Source: CAVLDP01 sp963661945 (lineage in GTDB: Bacteria; Bacillota; Clostridia; Lachnospirales; Lachnospiraceae). From it: a stretch of 64,000 nucleotides of DNA. The stretch covers positions 1 through 64,000 of the forward strand of contig CAVLDP010000007.1 in the NCBI GenBank assembly GCA_963661945.1. The letters run 5' to 3'. Below the pieces are notes generated by a model that saw only the letters and a program-made list of their open reading frames with translations, was not told where the DNA came from and searched no databases. Below are positions 44,614-53,328 of this stretch, one piece after another; the stretch's first letter is position 1, and every line of letters starts with the position of its first letter. The translations under genes and the position numbers were made by a program.

Positions 44614-45375
44614 CTAATTTGTCTTTTCAAATACAATATCTGTATTATCCAGAGAAAAATTCTCTAGATGTAGTATTCCGGCCATTCCACTAAGGGAAGG
44701 CAATATATGGGGCAGACGCATCACCTTGGATGCAATCTCATCTCCGTCTCCGAAATTAATCAAGACAGTGTCTATTAGGATATACAGATCTCCAGAATCA
44801 TTAAATGCAATTCCATCTGCATACAAATCATATTTCTTCAGATTCTTCGTAAGAGACAGAATAAGATCAAGCTGCTTCGATTCAAGCGGAAGGACCTCTC
44901 CAACCTTGGCATCCTCCGTTACAACACCCTGCAAGGGCATCACGCCATCTACCTGGATGGAACTAATCTCAACCACCTGACCCTCATCATCGAAGTAGGC
45001 AAATGATCCGTCCGATTCTGCCACATAACCAAGCATGGTCTCCTCTTCCACCTCAATCACGATAGAATTTCTATCCTTGAGGCGCACATCATAGGACTGA
45101 ACAAAAGGAATATCCCGCGTTGGATGAACCTTTGCCTTGAGGAAGCAGTAGACAGCATTCTTTGAATACTTATCATTTAACACATACTCTTCAATCTCAT
45201 CTGCCGACAAAATAGTATTGCCCTCTACATCCACATTATTTACATTACAGAAAGTATAAATAAGAACCCCTGCAATAATGATAAAAATAATTAGTGCGAG
45301 TAGGATATTATATCGATAAAATCGAAGCTTGTTTTTTCGTCTTTTTCTCTTTTTTGCACGTAATTCTTTTGTCAT
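44614..45375 (-). CDS. ftsQ: Cell division protein FtsQ/DivIB
   Basis: Bitopic divisome protein. 253 residues: a very basic N-terminus (RAKKRKRRKNKLR), one membrane helix (about 23-43), and an outer POTRA domain (VNNVDVEGNTILSADEI) followed by the beta domain. It would bind FtsL and the septal PBP. It overlaps ftsW by four bases. The 132-base gap to ftsZ holds the ftsZ promoter; ftsA is not here. Confidence 0.93.
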   Translation of the reverse strand: MTKELRAKKRKRRKNKLRFYRYNILLALIIFIIIAGVLIYTFCNVNNVDVEGNTILSADEIEEYVLNDKYSKNAVYCFLKAKVHPTRDIPFVQSYDVRLKDRNSIVIEVEEETMLGYVAESDGSFAYFDDEGQVVEISSIQVDGVMPLQGVVTEDAKVGEVLPLESKQLDLILSLTKNLKKYDLYADGIAFNDSGDLYILIDTVLINFGDGDEIASKVMRLPHILPSLSGMAGILHLENFSLDNTDIVFEKTN

Positions 45376-46478
45376 GCTTCAAAACCCATTCCTTTGGATA
45401 CCGCAAGAGCTATTCCCATTTCAACCATCAGAATTACCATAGACGAACCTCCATAGCTGACAAAAGGAAGCGTAATTCCGGTGTTTGGAATGGTATTCGT
45501 AACAACGGCAACATTTAGGATTACCTGAAGTGCAATATGAGTCATAATTCCAATCACAAGAAATGAACCGAACAAATCTCTTGCGTGATTCGCTATATAG
45601 AGGAAACGCCAAATCAAAACCAGATACATAATTAATAAACAAATTGCGCCAAAAAGACCCATTTCTTCGCAGATGATGGAAAAAATCATATCATTATTCG
45701 CTTCCGGAACAAATAACTTCTGTGTGGATTCTCCGAGCCCCTTTCCAAATAAACCGCCCGATCCAATCGCATATAAGCCCTGCAGCGTCTGATATCCCTC
45801 ATCAAAGTCTTCCGGATGAAGCCAGATCTTAAATCTCGTCATTCGATAACTGGCCATAAGAACAAAGACAGCCGCTCCGGCCGCGAGAATGAGAATAAGA
45901 TACAAAAATTTGAGATAGGAAGGATTTGCAACAAAGATCATCACAAATGCAATGCCAGCAATAATAAGACCTGTACTTAGGTTCGTATAAGTAACTACAC
46001 CAAGCAGAGGAATAAGAATTGCCAGCGATTTCATAACATTCGAGAAATCCCTCATGTAATTAGGCTTATTGGAGATCACTGTAGCAAGATAGAGAATCAC
46101 AGAAACCTTGGCAATCTCAGACGGTTGAATCGAGATTGGACCAATATAAAGCCATCTGGAAGAATTATTCAGTGATACTCCAGCAAACAATACCGTCACA
46201 CAAAGTATCATAGAAACCAGAACAGCAGGTCCTGCAAAAATTTTCAGGAATTTATAATCAACCTTCATAATGCAGAAAGCAAAAAACCAGCCAATTAAGC
46301 AGGCTGCAATCTGCTTCTTCACGTAATATGCCCCATCATTCAGCTTAAGTGTAGCTGTATAAGCCGAGGTGCTATAGAGCATAATGAAGCCAAAGCAAAG
46401 TAATGCAATCACAATAAAAAGCAAAGGATAATCAAAATATTTAACTTTTTTTTGCGTATTCTCTACTTGCTTACTCAT
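45372..46478 (-). CDS. ftsW: Septal SEDS glycosyltransferase FtsW
   Basis: Lipid II polymerase of the division septum, working with the PBP2-type transpeptidase of this cluster. 368 residues with about ten membrane helices. NNSSRWLYIGPISIQPSEIAK and GLFGKGLGES are SEDS family signatures; NTGITLPFVSYGGSS lies near the end. It overlaps murD by eight bases, and AGAGGG precedes the ATG. Confidence 0.96.
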   Translation of the reverse strand: MSKQVENTQKKVKYFDYPLLFIVIALLCFGFIMLYSTSAYTATLKLNDGAYYVKKQIAACLIGWFFAFCIMKVDYKFLKIFAGPAVLVSMILCVTVLFAGVSLNNSSRWLYIGPISIQPSEIAKVSVILYLATVISNKPNYMRDFSNVMKSLAILIPLLGVVTYTNLSTGLIIAGIAFVMIFVANPSYLKFLYLILILAAGAAVFVLMASYRMTRFKIWLHPEDFDEGYQTLQGLYAIGSGGLFGKGLGESTQKLFVPEANNDMIFSIICEEMGLFGAICLLIMYLVLIWRFLYIANHARDLFGSFLVIGIMTHIALQVILNVAVVTNTIPNTGITLPFVSYGGSSMVILMVEMGIALAVSKGMGFEA

Positions 46479-47823
46479 CTAACCCTCTAACATATTCCTT
46501 AAAGATTCGTCCGCGCTCTTCATAGTTTGCAAACATTCCCCAGCTTGCACAAGCAGGGGATAGAAGTACTGCCTCTCCAGATACTGCATCTCGATAACAG
46601 ATATCAATTGCTTCCTCTAACGTATCCGCAAATATAAAATCCTCGAAATGATGCATCTTACAGCACTCTGCAATCTTCTCCCTAGTCTGTCCAATTAATA
46701 CAAGCTTCTTCACCTTGCCATCGAAGGACTCAATCCAATCATCATAGGTAGACTGCTTATCATATCCACCACCAATCAGATAGGTCTTTCGATCCATAGC
46801 CTGTATTCCCTTAATCGCAGCATCTGGATTTGTTCCTTTGGAATCATTGTAGAAACGAACCCCTGCCTTCTCACAGACATACTCAATACGATGTTCCACA
46901 GCCTGAAATTCTCTTAAGGCCTGTCTAATCTCCTTCATAGGAACCGAGAATGCATCCGCCATTGCAATTGCAGCCATAGCATTCTCATAATTGTGAAGTC
47001 CTAAGATGTTCATCTTAGTCACATCAATGATATCTTCTGTCTTACCATTTCTAGCCCAATAAATGTGAGAATCCTTGTAATAGAGACCTTCCTCTAGAAC
47101 TCTCGCACTTGAGAAATAAATGGTCTTAGGCCTACAGGTCTTACCAAATTCACGAAGAATTGGATCTTCATAATTCAAGACACAGACATCATCTTCTGTC
47201 TGGTTTAAGGTAATCGCTTCCTTGGCGGCGATGTAATTCTCCATGGTATGATGACGGTTTAGATGATCTGGTGTGATATTAAGAATTGCTGACGCCTTCG
47301 GATGAAACTCCTCAATCGTCTCAAGCATAAAGGATGAAATCTCAGCAACAACAACGGAATCATCCTCTGTCTGATCCGAAACGCACGTATAAGGAATACC
47401 GATATTACCAACAACAAAGGTTGACGCAAAATGAGTAGCCATAATCTGACCCGTCAGTGCTGTCGTCGTTGTCTTGCCATTTGTACCAGTGATTGCACAG
47501 ACCGATCCCTTTCCCAGGCGATAAGCAAGCTCTATCTCACCCCAAATCGGAATATTCATGTCACGAATCAGATCCACCCATGGCAAATCTGTAGGAACGC
47601 CAGGGCTTAAAACAACAACATCCACACCGAAAAGCATATCCTCTGTTAGCTGTCCCAGATAAAGCTCTACATCTGATAATTCTTCATGCTCCGCATAGAA
47701 GGAATCCCGATCAAATGTATCATTGCCATCATAAAGAACAGCCTTAGCACCAAGTCGCACGATAAGCTGACAAGCCGCAATTCCAGACTTTCCTGCACCA
47801 ACCACAAAATATTTTTCTGCCAT
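46471..47823 (-). CDS. murD: UDP-N-acetylmuramoylalanine--D-glutamate ligase
   Basis: Adds D-glutamate to UDP-MurNAc-L-Ala in the cytoplasm. About 450 residues. N-terminal nucleotide fold (YFVVGAGKSGIAACQL), central ATPase with GTNGKTTTTALTG and NITPDHLNRH, and C-terminal FYNDSKGTNPDA. The start at ATG 47823 follows AGAGG; longer readings extend into mraY without a site. Spaced eight bases from mraY and overlapping ftsW. Confidence 0.97.
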   Translation of the reverse strand: MAEKYFVVGAGKSGIAACQLIVRLGAKAVLYDGNDTFDRDSFYAEHEELSDVELYLGQLTEDMLFGVDVVVLSPGVPTDLPWVDLIRDMNIPIWGEIELAYRLGKGSVCAITGTNGKTTTTALTGQIMATHFASTFVVGNIGIPYTCVSDQTEDDSVVVAEISSFMLETIEEFHPKASAILNITPDHLNRHHTMENYIAAKEAITLNQTEDDVCVLNYEDPILREFGKTCRPKTIYFSSARVLEEGLYYKDSHIYWARNGKTEDIIDVTKMNILGLHNYENAMAAIAMADAFSVPMKEIRQALREFQAVEHRIEYVCEKAGVRFYNDSKGTNPDAAIKGIQAMDRKTYLIGGGYDKQSTYDDWIESFDGKVKKLVLIGQTREKIAECCKMHHFEDFIFADTLEEAIDICYRDAVSGEAVLLSPACASWGMFANYEERGRIFKEYVRGLDE

Positions 47824-47831
47824 AATAACCT

Positions 47832-48791
47832 CTACCAAATCAGTCCAATCCATCCCACCATACATAGAAGTAAGGTGACGATGGAGAATACACAAACAAC
47901 CTTAATCTCTGACCATCCACCAAGTTCAAAATGGTGATGAATCGGAGCCATACGGAAGATTCTCTTACCATGAGTCAGCTTAAAATAGCCAACCTGAAGA
48001 ATCACTGATAATACCTCAATCAAATAGATAAGGCCAACAATCAGAATAAAAAGTGGCATCTTAAGCACATAAGCTGTCGATGCTACAAATCCGCCCAAAG
48101 CCAGAGAACCAGTATCTCCCATGAAAATCTTGGCTGGATAACAGTTAAATAACAGGAAGGAAAGAAGTCCGCCAAGAATGGCAAGAGTAATCACCTGAAT
48201 ATCCACATCAAGATACATGGACGCAATCGTAAAGAAAACAGTAACCACGCAAGTCACACAGCTCGAAAGTCCATCGAGTCCGTCTGTAAAGTTCACTCCA
48301 TTTACCGTGCCAAGGATTGCAAAATAATAGAGAAGAATTCCAAAGTAACCAACACTCACACTCGCTCCGTGTGAAAATGGCACAATCATCGAAGTAATAG
48401 AGTCACTAGTCTTAAGCAGATAGATAAGGAAAATTGTGGATACTACAAGCTGCAATCCCATCTTCTGCCAAGCCAGGAGGCCGTCTGATCTTCTAAGAAC
48501 AACCTTCAGGAAATCATCTAAGAATCCAATAAGGGCAAAGCCAAGTGTAACAAAGAGGATTGGATAAATATCCGGATGTCTTGGTCCAAGAAATAATCCA
48601 ATCACAAGAAGGGACAGAAGAAACATAAGTCCTCCCATCGTCGGTGTACCCATCTTCTTCTGATGAGATTCTAATTCCTCTCTCTCTGTCTGTCCTGCCT
48701 TAAGACTCCGCAAAAGCCGAATCACTATAGGCCCAAAACAAGTTGTCAGAATAAATGATGCAAAAAAAGCTGTATAATCTGCTACGTTCAT
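47832..48791 (-). CDS. mraY: Phospho-N-acetylmuramoyl-pentapeptide transferase
   Basis: Transfers phospho-MurNAc-pentapeptide to undecaprenyl phosphate, giving lipid I. 319 residues, about ten membrane helices. GTPTMGGL, LIGFLDDFLKV, GVNFTDGLDGL and APIHHHFELGGW are the hallmark loops with the catalytic Asp and His residues. Its start is one base past the stop of the PBP gene, and its GGAGGAG site lies inside that gene, so the two are coupled. Confidence 0.97.
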   Translation of the reverse strand: MNVADYTAFFASFILTTCFGPIVIRLLRSLKAGQTEREELESHQKKMGTPTMGGLMFLLSLLVIGLFLGPRHPDIYPILFVTLGFALIGFLDDFLKVVLRRSDGLLAWQKMGLQLVVSTIFLIYLLKTSDSITSMIVPFSHGASVSVGYFGILLYYFAILGTVNGVNFTDGLDGLSSCVTCVVTVFFTIASMYLDVDIQVITLAILGGLLSFLLFNCYPAKIFMGDTGSLALGGFVASTAYVLKMPLFILIVGLIYLIEVLSVILQVGYFKLTHGKRIFRMAPIHHHFELGGWSEIKVVCVFSIVTLLLCMVGWIGLIW

Positions 48792-48792
48792 C

Positions 48793-50793
48793 TTATTCTC
48801 CTCCTTCTTCGTCCGCTTCTACTACTTCATCTGTTTCTACTGCTTCATCAGTTTCTACTACTTCATCCTTTACTTCTCCAGATGAAGTATCTGCAGAAGT
48901 TGATGTGACTACTGTTCCAAGTAAATTCTCCAAATCTGAGATAGCGTCTTCCTCTTCCTCTGCTGTCTTTATATTCATATATGGAAGAAGCTGCTCCATA
49001 ATACTATGAACAATCGACTGTGCATAAGAAGAATGTGCCTGATCTGCGGTATTTGGCTCATCCACAATTACATATACTACCACTTGTGGATTGTCATATG
49101 GGGCAAATCCAATAAAAGATACCAGATAGGTACCATTGGATGGGTGCGTCTTCTGGGCCGTACCTGTCTTACCGCCAATATTATAGCCCTCAACCGATGC
49201 CGTTGCACCTGTTCCATTTGCTACAACATTCAGAAGATAGGTTCGCATCTGATCAGATACATCCTGAGAAACTGTCTCCTTAAGAACCACTGGTGAAATC
49301 TCTTCTACAACATTTCCAGAACTATCCTTAATCTCAGAAACAACATGTGGCACATACATCTTACCGCCATTAATAAGAGACGAAAAAGCTGTAGCAAGCT
49401 GAATCATCGTCGTATTAAAGTTCTGTCCAAAGGAGTTTGTTGCGATATTTACCGTGCTCTCAAGTGCCTCCTCGTCGTAGATAAGGGTAGAAGTATTTGC
49501 TTCTCCCGGAAGATCAATTCCAGTCTTCTGGCCAAAGCCAAAAAGCGACTGGAAGGAAGCAAAATGCTTCGCACCAATGGAATAGGACATCTGCATCAAA
49601 GCATCATTGCAGGAGTCCGCAAGCGAATCCGCAACCGTCTCTATACCATGTCCACTCCTGCTTACACAGTGAATCGTATATCCAGAAATATTCTCACCAC
49701 CATCGCACACATAAGTCTCATCTCCAGAAAGAGTTCCTGTCTCAAGACCTGTCGCTACCGTAAATGGCTTGAATGTAGAACCCGGCTCATAAGTATGCGT
49801 CACGCAGTAATTCTGCCAAAGCTCATTGAGAAGGTCCATCTGTTGATCATCATCTAGTCCTTCTAACTGCTCTTCTGTAAAATAAGCAGATAAATCCCTT
49901 GGATTATTCAAATCAAATGATGGATATGTCGCCATAGCAAGAATCTCGCCATTATTCGGATTCATAACAAGAGCCGCAGTATTAAGAGATCCTCTCGTCC
50001 CATCTTCTCCTGTAAATTCAGCATTCCATTTATAGATTGCTTCTTCCACAATTGTTTGAATATTCACATCAATTGTTGTTACCAGGGTGTCACCATTGGT
50101 TGGTTCAATGACCGTCTTCTCTAAATCACTATCGGAATTCACATAACCATAAGAACGACCATTCACTCCATTTAGCGTATCATTGTATTGATTCTCCAGG
50201 CCAATAAGTCCGTAATTATTCGATGATGCAAATCCAATCAAAGATGCAGCGAGTGCTGAATATGGATACTGCCTCTGATACTGCTTTTCAAACCAGATGC
50301 CTGCAGTCTCATAGGACGAATCCTCTCCTTCTGTCAGGTTGGTATAAGCCGCCTGTTCTTCATAGGATACCTTCTTGGCAAGAATCACATATTCAGAATC
50401 CGGCTTCTCAACAAGTGCTGTACGAATAGTATCTGCAGAGATCTCCGGAAAGCAAAGTGTCACAGCATTAATCGTTGCATCAATAAGTTCTTCATTTGCA
50501 TTCAATACCTTGCAGTCCAAAATAACATTGTATACATCAACACTTGTTGCAAGTACAGTTCCCTTCGAATCGACAATATCTCCTCTCTGATATGGAATCG
50601 TCGTCGAATCGTACTGCATCTGAGCAAGAACAATCTTCTCATATCTATCGCCGCTGGAATATTCAATATACATAAGACGCAGTATAAGAACGACAAAAAG
50701 AACGCAAATCACAGTAAAAACAAGGCTCAACTTGATTTGCATTCTCTTCAAAATACGCTTATATTGTTTCTTTTTCTTAGCACGTCTAGCCAC
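48793..50793 (-). CDS. Septal class B penicillin-binding protein (FtsI/SpoVD type)
   Basis: Transpeptidase that crosslinks septal peptidoglycan with FtsW. 666 residues: basic cytoplasmic tail, one membrane helix (about 20-44), PBP dimerisation domain (YQRGDIVDSKG), and transpeptidase with catalytic Ser in PGSTFKPF (near 339), the SCN triad, and GGKTGTAQK (near 542). There are no PASTA domains, so it is FtsI-like rather than typical SpoVD; one cluster copy cannot tell vegetative from sporulation roles. The last 40 residues are an acidic repeat tail (VETDEAVETDEVVEADE). Start codon is GTG with AGGAG eight bases before it. Confidence 0.94.
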   Translation of the reverse strand: MARRAKKKKQYKRILKRMQIKLSLVFTVICVLFVVLILRLMYIEYSSGDRYEKIVLAQMQYDSTTIPYQRGDIVDSKGTVLATSVDVYNVILDCKVLNANEELIDATINAVTLCFPEISADTIRTALVEKPDSEYVILAKKVSYEEQAAYTNLTEGEDSSYETAGIWFEKQYQRQYPYSALAASLIGFASSNNYGLIGLENQYNDTLNGVNGRSYGYVNSDSDLEKTVIEPTNGDTLVTTIDVNIQTIVEEAIYKWNAEFTGEDGTRGSLNTAALVMNPNNGEILAMATYPSFDLNNPRDLSAYFTEEQLEGLDDDQQMDLLNELWQNYCVTHTYEPGSTFKPFTVATGLETGTLSGDETYVCDGGENISGYTIHCVSRSGHGIETVADSLADSCNDALMQMSYSIGAKHFASFQSLFGFGQKTGIDLPGEANTSTLIYDEEALESTVNIATNSFGQNFNTTMIQLATAFSSLINGGKMYVPHVVSEIKDSSGNVVEEISPVVLKETVSQDVSDQMRTYLLNVVANGTGATASVEGYNIGGKTGTAQKTHPSNGTYLVSFIGFAPYDNPQVVVYVIVDEPNTADQAHSSYAQSIVHSIMEQLLPYMNIKTAEEEEDAISDLENLLGTVVTSTSADTSSGEVKDEVVETDEAVETDEVVEADEEGGE

Positions 50794-50812
50794 GGCCTAA
50801 ACTCCTAGCAAC

Positions 50813-51280
50813 TTACGGAATATCTGCATACTGACTCATATAGTCAGAATCATCCATATCATAATACACTATCTGGTCGCCACTTGCATAGACCATCCCC
50901 AGGTTGTTAAGAGCCTGCAGCTTAATCAGATACAGATTCACATTTGTATTAATTCTAGCCTCTGTAGCCTTATTTGATGCCTTAAGATCTGAAATATCAT
51001 TCTCCAGACTTGCAATATTATTCATGCTGGTTGAGATATCATTCTGAAGGGTTAGAGACTCGATTAAGAATCCAGTAAAAAGCATAAGAGCCATCATAAG
51101 ATAAATCGTGAAGACCTTGGTCTTTCTCATAAGATATCTCTTATGGCGTTCCTCAGCTCTGCGTTGTCTTTTCGCATTCTCTCTCTGTCTTCTCTCGATT
51201 TCCTCGCGATTTGGCATTACCTCAATAATGTCTCTCGCTGTGCTGCCTTCTTCAAAATAATAAGTGTTAATCTCTGCCAT
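50813..51280 (-). CDS. ftsL: FtsL-like septum protein
   Basis: 155 residues: a long Arg/Glu-rich cytoplasmic part (about 1-55), one membrane helix (about 58-78) and an outer coiled coil (NDISTSMNNIASLENDISDL) ending in a short acidic tail. Topology and position between rsmH and the PBP gene identify FtsL, which forms a complex with FtsQ and FtsB; sequence conservation is low, as usual. GAGG is seven bases before ATG 51280. Confidence 0.85.
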   Translation of the reverse strand: MAEINTYYFEEGSTARDIIEVMPNREEIERRQRENAKRQRRAEERHKRYLMRKTKVFTIYLMMALMLFTGFLIESLTLQNDISTSMNNIASLENDISDLKASNKATEARINTNVNLYLIKLQALNNLGMVYASGDQIVYYDMDDSDYMSQYADIP

Positions 51281-51293
51281 AGCATTACCTCAC

Positions 51294-52238
51294 TCAAACA
51301 GGAATCCTTCTCTCAAAGACACGAAGCTTCGCGCTCTTTGATCTACTGTTTGCAGCCAACTCCTCTTCCGTTGGAAGGATTGGCTTCCTTGTGACTACAT
51401 TTCCTTTGGATACATTGCCGCATACACAAACCGGAAAATTCTTCGGGCATGTGCAAGGGTCTTCATTTTTCTTAAAATTCACCTTCACAATTCTGTCTTC
51501 TAGCGAATGGAAGGTAATAATACAAATTCTGCCTTCGTCATTTAATAAATCAATGAAGGAATTCAGGTTATCTTCAAGCACCTCAAGCTCACGATTCAGT
51601 TCGATTCGAATTGCCTGATAAGTTCTCTTGGCTGGATGTCCACCCGTTGCTTGAACTTTCATCGGAATGGAAGAACGAATAATATCGTTAAGCTGTCCTG
51701 CAGTTCTAATCTCGCCCTCTGCTCTGGCGGCTACAATGTGCTTAGCTATATTCTTAGCAAATCTATCTTCGCCATAATCTCTGATGATGCGATATAAATC
51801 CTGTTCCGAATAGGTGTTGACGATGTCCTTCGCAGTTTTGGGATTGCGATTATCCATCCTCATATCAAGCAGGGCATCTTCATCTCTATAAGAGAAACCC
51901 CTGTCTGGTGTATCAAGCTGAAAGGAAGATACGCCAAGGTCTAAGAGAATTCCATCCACATGGTCTATCCCAAGCTTATGAACTTCTTCCACCATATTCT
52001 CGTAATTGCTACGGACAATCGTGACGCGGTCTTTGTATGGTGCAAGTCGCTCCGTTGCAGCTCGTATTGCATCTTCATCCTGATCGATTCCGATCAGTCG
52101 TCCTGTCGTCAGCCTCTTCGCTATCTCTGAGGAGTGTCCCGCACCGCCAAGAGTGCCATCTACATATATACCATCCGGCTTAATTCTAAGCTCATCAATA
52201 CATTCCTTCAGTAGAACTGAATAATGGTTAAATTCCAT
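51294..52238 (-). CDS. rsmH: 16S rRNA (cytosine1402-N4)-methyltransferase RsmH (MraW)
   Basis: Methylates C1402 in the ribosomal P site. 314 residues. HYSVLLKECID, DGTLGGAGHS (SAM site), GILLDLGVSSFQLD and ITFHSLEDRIVK are family signatures. GGAG precedes the ATG and mraZ ends 14 bases upstream. Second gene of the dcw cluster, its usual place. Confidence 0.97.
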   Translation of the reverse strand: MEFNHYSVLLKECIDELRIKPDGIYVDGTLGGAGHSSEIAKRLTTGRLIGIDQDEDAIRAATERLAPYKDRVTIVRSNYENMVEEVHKLGIDHVDGILLDLGVSSFQLDTPDRGFSYRDEDALLDMRMDNRNPKTAKDIVNTYSEQDLYRIIRDYGEDRFAKNIAKHIVAARAEGEIRTAGQLNDIIRSSIPMKVQATGGHPAKRTYQAIRIELNRELEVLEDNLNSFIDLLNDEGRICIITFHSLEDRIVKVNFKKNEDPCTCPKNFPVCVCGNVSKGNVVTRKPILPTEEELAANSRSKSAKLRVFERRIPV

Positions 52239-52252
52239 AGTAAAGCTCCGTC

Positions 52253-52684
52253 CTAGATGCTAAGTCCAAGCTCAGCCATGTGCTCTGCAATCTCATCCAT
52301 ATCATCGTAGGAAGAAGAATCCTCCCACTTCGTCTTGTCCCAAATCTCAATACGATTCAAGACACCAACGAGAACAACATCCTTCTCAATCTCTGCAAAG
52401 CTTCGAAGTACCTGTGGAAGAAGGACACGGCCCTGGCTATCAAGCTCTACCGATGCTGCTCCTGCAAAGAAGAATCTCGAGAACTTACGAGCATCCTTCG
52501 TAGTTAGTGGAACCTCTCTGAATTTCTCTTCGATGCTATGCCATTCAGTCAGTGGATATACAAACAAGCAGCCGTCTAAACCCTTGGTAACAACGAATTC
52601 CTTACCAAGCTGTTCTCTGTATTTTGCTGGGATAATAAGTCGTCCTTTTGCATCAATGCTATGACTATATTCACCCATGAACAT
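52253..52684 (-). CDS. mraZ: Transcriptional regulator MraZ
   Basis: 143 residues with two AbrB-like swapped-hairpin repeats (GEYSHSIDAKGRLIIPAKYR and ASVELDSQGRVLLPQVLR), each with the conserved D-x-K/Q-GR segment. MraZ forms ring-like oligomers that bind direct repeats before its own gene and usually represses the dcw cluster. The start at 52684 has AGGAGG eight bases before it. The operator described next lies directly upstream. Confidence 0.97.
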   Translation of the reverse strand: MFMGEYSHSIDAKGRLIIPAKYREQLGKEFVVTKGLDGCLFVYPLTEWHSIEEKFREVPLTTKDARKFSRFFFAGAASVELDSQGRVLLPQVLRSFAEIEKDVVLVGVLNRIEIWDKTKWEDSSSYDDMDEIAEHMAELGLSI

Positions 52685-52700
52685 GGCGGCTACCTCCTCT

Positions 52701-52737
52701 CCACTTTATTCCACTACCTACCACTTTCCTCCACTTT
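52701..52737 (-). promoter_or_regulatory. MraZ operator: four GTGG boxes at exact 10-bp spacing
   Basis: On the minus strand GTGG begins at 52734, 52724, 52714 and 52704, three of them as AAGTGG. This matches the known mode of MraZ: several short direct repeats one helical turn apart before mraZ. The array lies between the predicted start of transcription and the ribosome site, so binding would block transcription of the whole cluster. Confidence 0.88.
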
Positions 52738-52744
52738 TAACTAC

Positions 52745-52773
52745 ATTTTACTCCTAAATTCCCAATAGTGCAA
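52745..52773 (-). promoter_or_regulatory. Promoter of the dcw cluster
   Basis: TTGCAC (52773-52768), 17 bases, TAAAAT (52750-52745); start near 52738, at the first GTGG box. Confidence 0.8.
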
Positions 52774-52866
52774 GGGAAATTCCTTGATTTTTCAGGCTTT
52801 CTAGATGGTGGAGGACCGGTGGAGGGAAATCCCATATTTTGTTATTGCTTCTGTATTTGGACATGC

Positions 52867-52900
52867 AAAAAAGCCCCAGTCGATATACGACTGAGGCTTT
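52867..52900 (-). terminator. ssrA terminator
   Basis: AAAGCCTCAGTCG pairs with CGACTGGGGCTTT (one G-U) around TATAT, followed by TTTTTT on the minus strand, 30 bases beyond the tmRNA 3' end. Confidence 0.9.
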
Positions 52901-52930
52901 CACCAACAAATACAATGATTTCATTAAAAA

Positions 52931-53269
52931 TGGACCAGGCGGGAATCGAACCCGCGTCCAAAAACCAATCCCCTGTTCTTCTACGAGTGTAGTTTGCTAT
53001 TTAACATTCCCTCAAGCCCACGGGAGCAAACGCCCAAAGACCATCAGTAGCTTCATAATACGTCCATAATCTCAAAGCTTTGAATATGCCGTTTCCTACA
53101 TAGTTTGAAGCCTGATTGCCGAAGTGTAGGTGCTTCGGGTCAGACTGCTGCCCTTAGGCAGCGTATGCTAAATTATCTTCAGCGTTTAATTTTAATTTGG
53201 CCATTTAACGCATTACCATACGACTCGCTTCACCAGCTTCACGATCCCTGTCGAAACCTTTACTAGCCC
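52931..53269 (-). ncRNA. ssrA: Transfer-messenger RNA (tmRNA)
   Basis: Rescues stalled ribosomes with SmpB and tags the nascent protein for proteolysis. The tRNA-like ends are clear: GGGCUAG (5') pairs with CUGGUCC (3') allowing G-U pairs, the D-loop region is GGUUUCGACAGGG, and the T-arm is GCGGG-UUCGAUU-CCCGC. The reading frame runs from GCC 53201 to UAA 53154 and encodes AKLKLNAEDNLAYAA, with the typical hydrophobic end recognised by ClpXP-type proteases. Pseudoknots follow. After discriminator A (52931) the genome reads UUU, so CCA must be added after transcription. smpB lies directly upstream, and a promoter and terminator frame the gene. Confidence 0.97.
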
Positions 53270-53295
53270 ATGAAGTGCTTATAAAAGCACCAATT

Positions 53296-53324
53296 ATTAT
53301 AGTAATTAGAAGTCCAAAGTTCAA
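53296..53324 (-). promoter_or_regulatory. ssrA promoter
   Basis: TTGAAC (53324-53319), 17 bases, TATAAT (53301-53296). The leader starts with a 6-bp hairpin (GTGCTT/AAGCAC, 53290-53275) that RNase P would remove. It lies just after the smpB stop codon. Confidence 0.85.
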
Positions 53325-53328
53325 CCAT

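Noticed and set aside
48793..50793. Calling the cluster PBP SpoVD
   Set aside because: It lacks a PASTA domain, and position alone does not separate FtsI from SpoVD.
52931..52970. tRNA-like T-arm suggesting a tRNA gene
   Set aside because: It is the 3' end of tmRNA; no anticodon arm is nearby and the tag frame and 5' acceptor strand lie 300 bases away.
52768..53069. Plus-strand frames of 74-76 codons near ssrA
   Set aside because: They run through the tmRNA gene, its terminator and the dcw promoter on the opposite strand.
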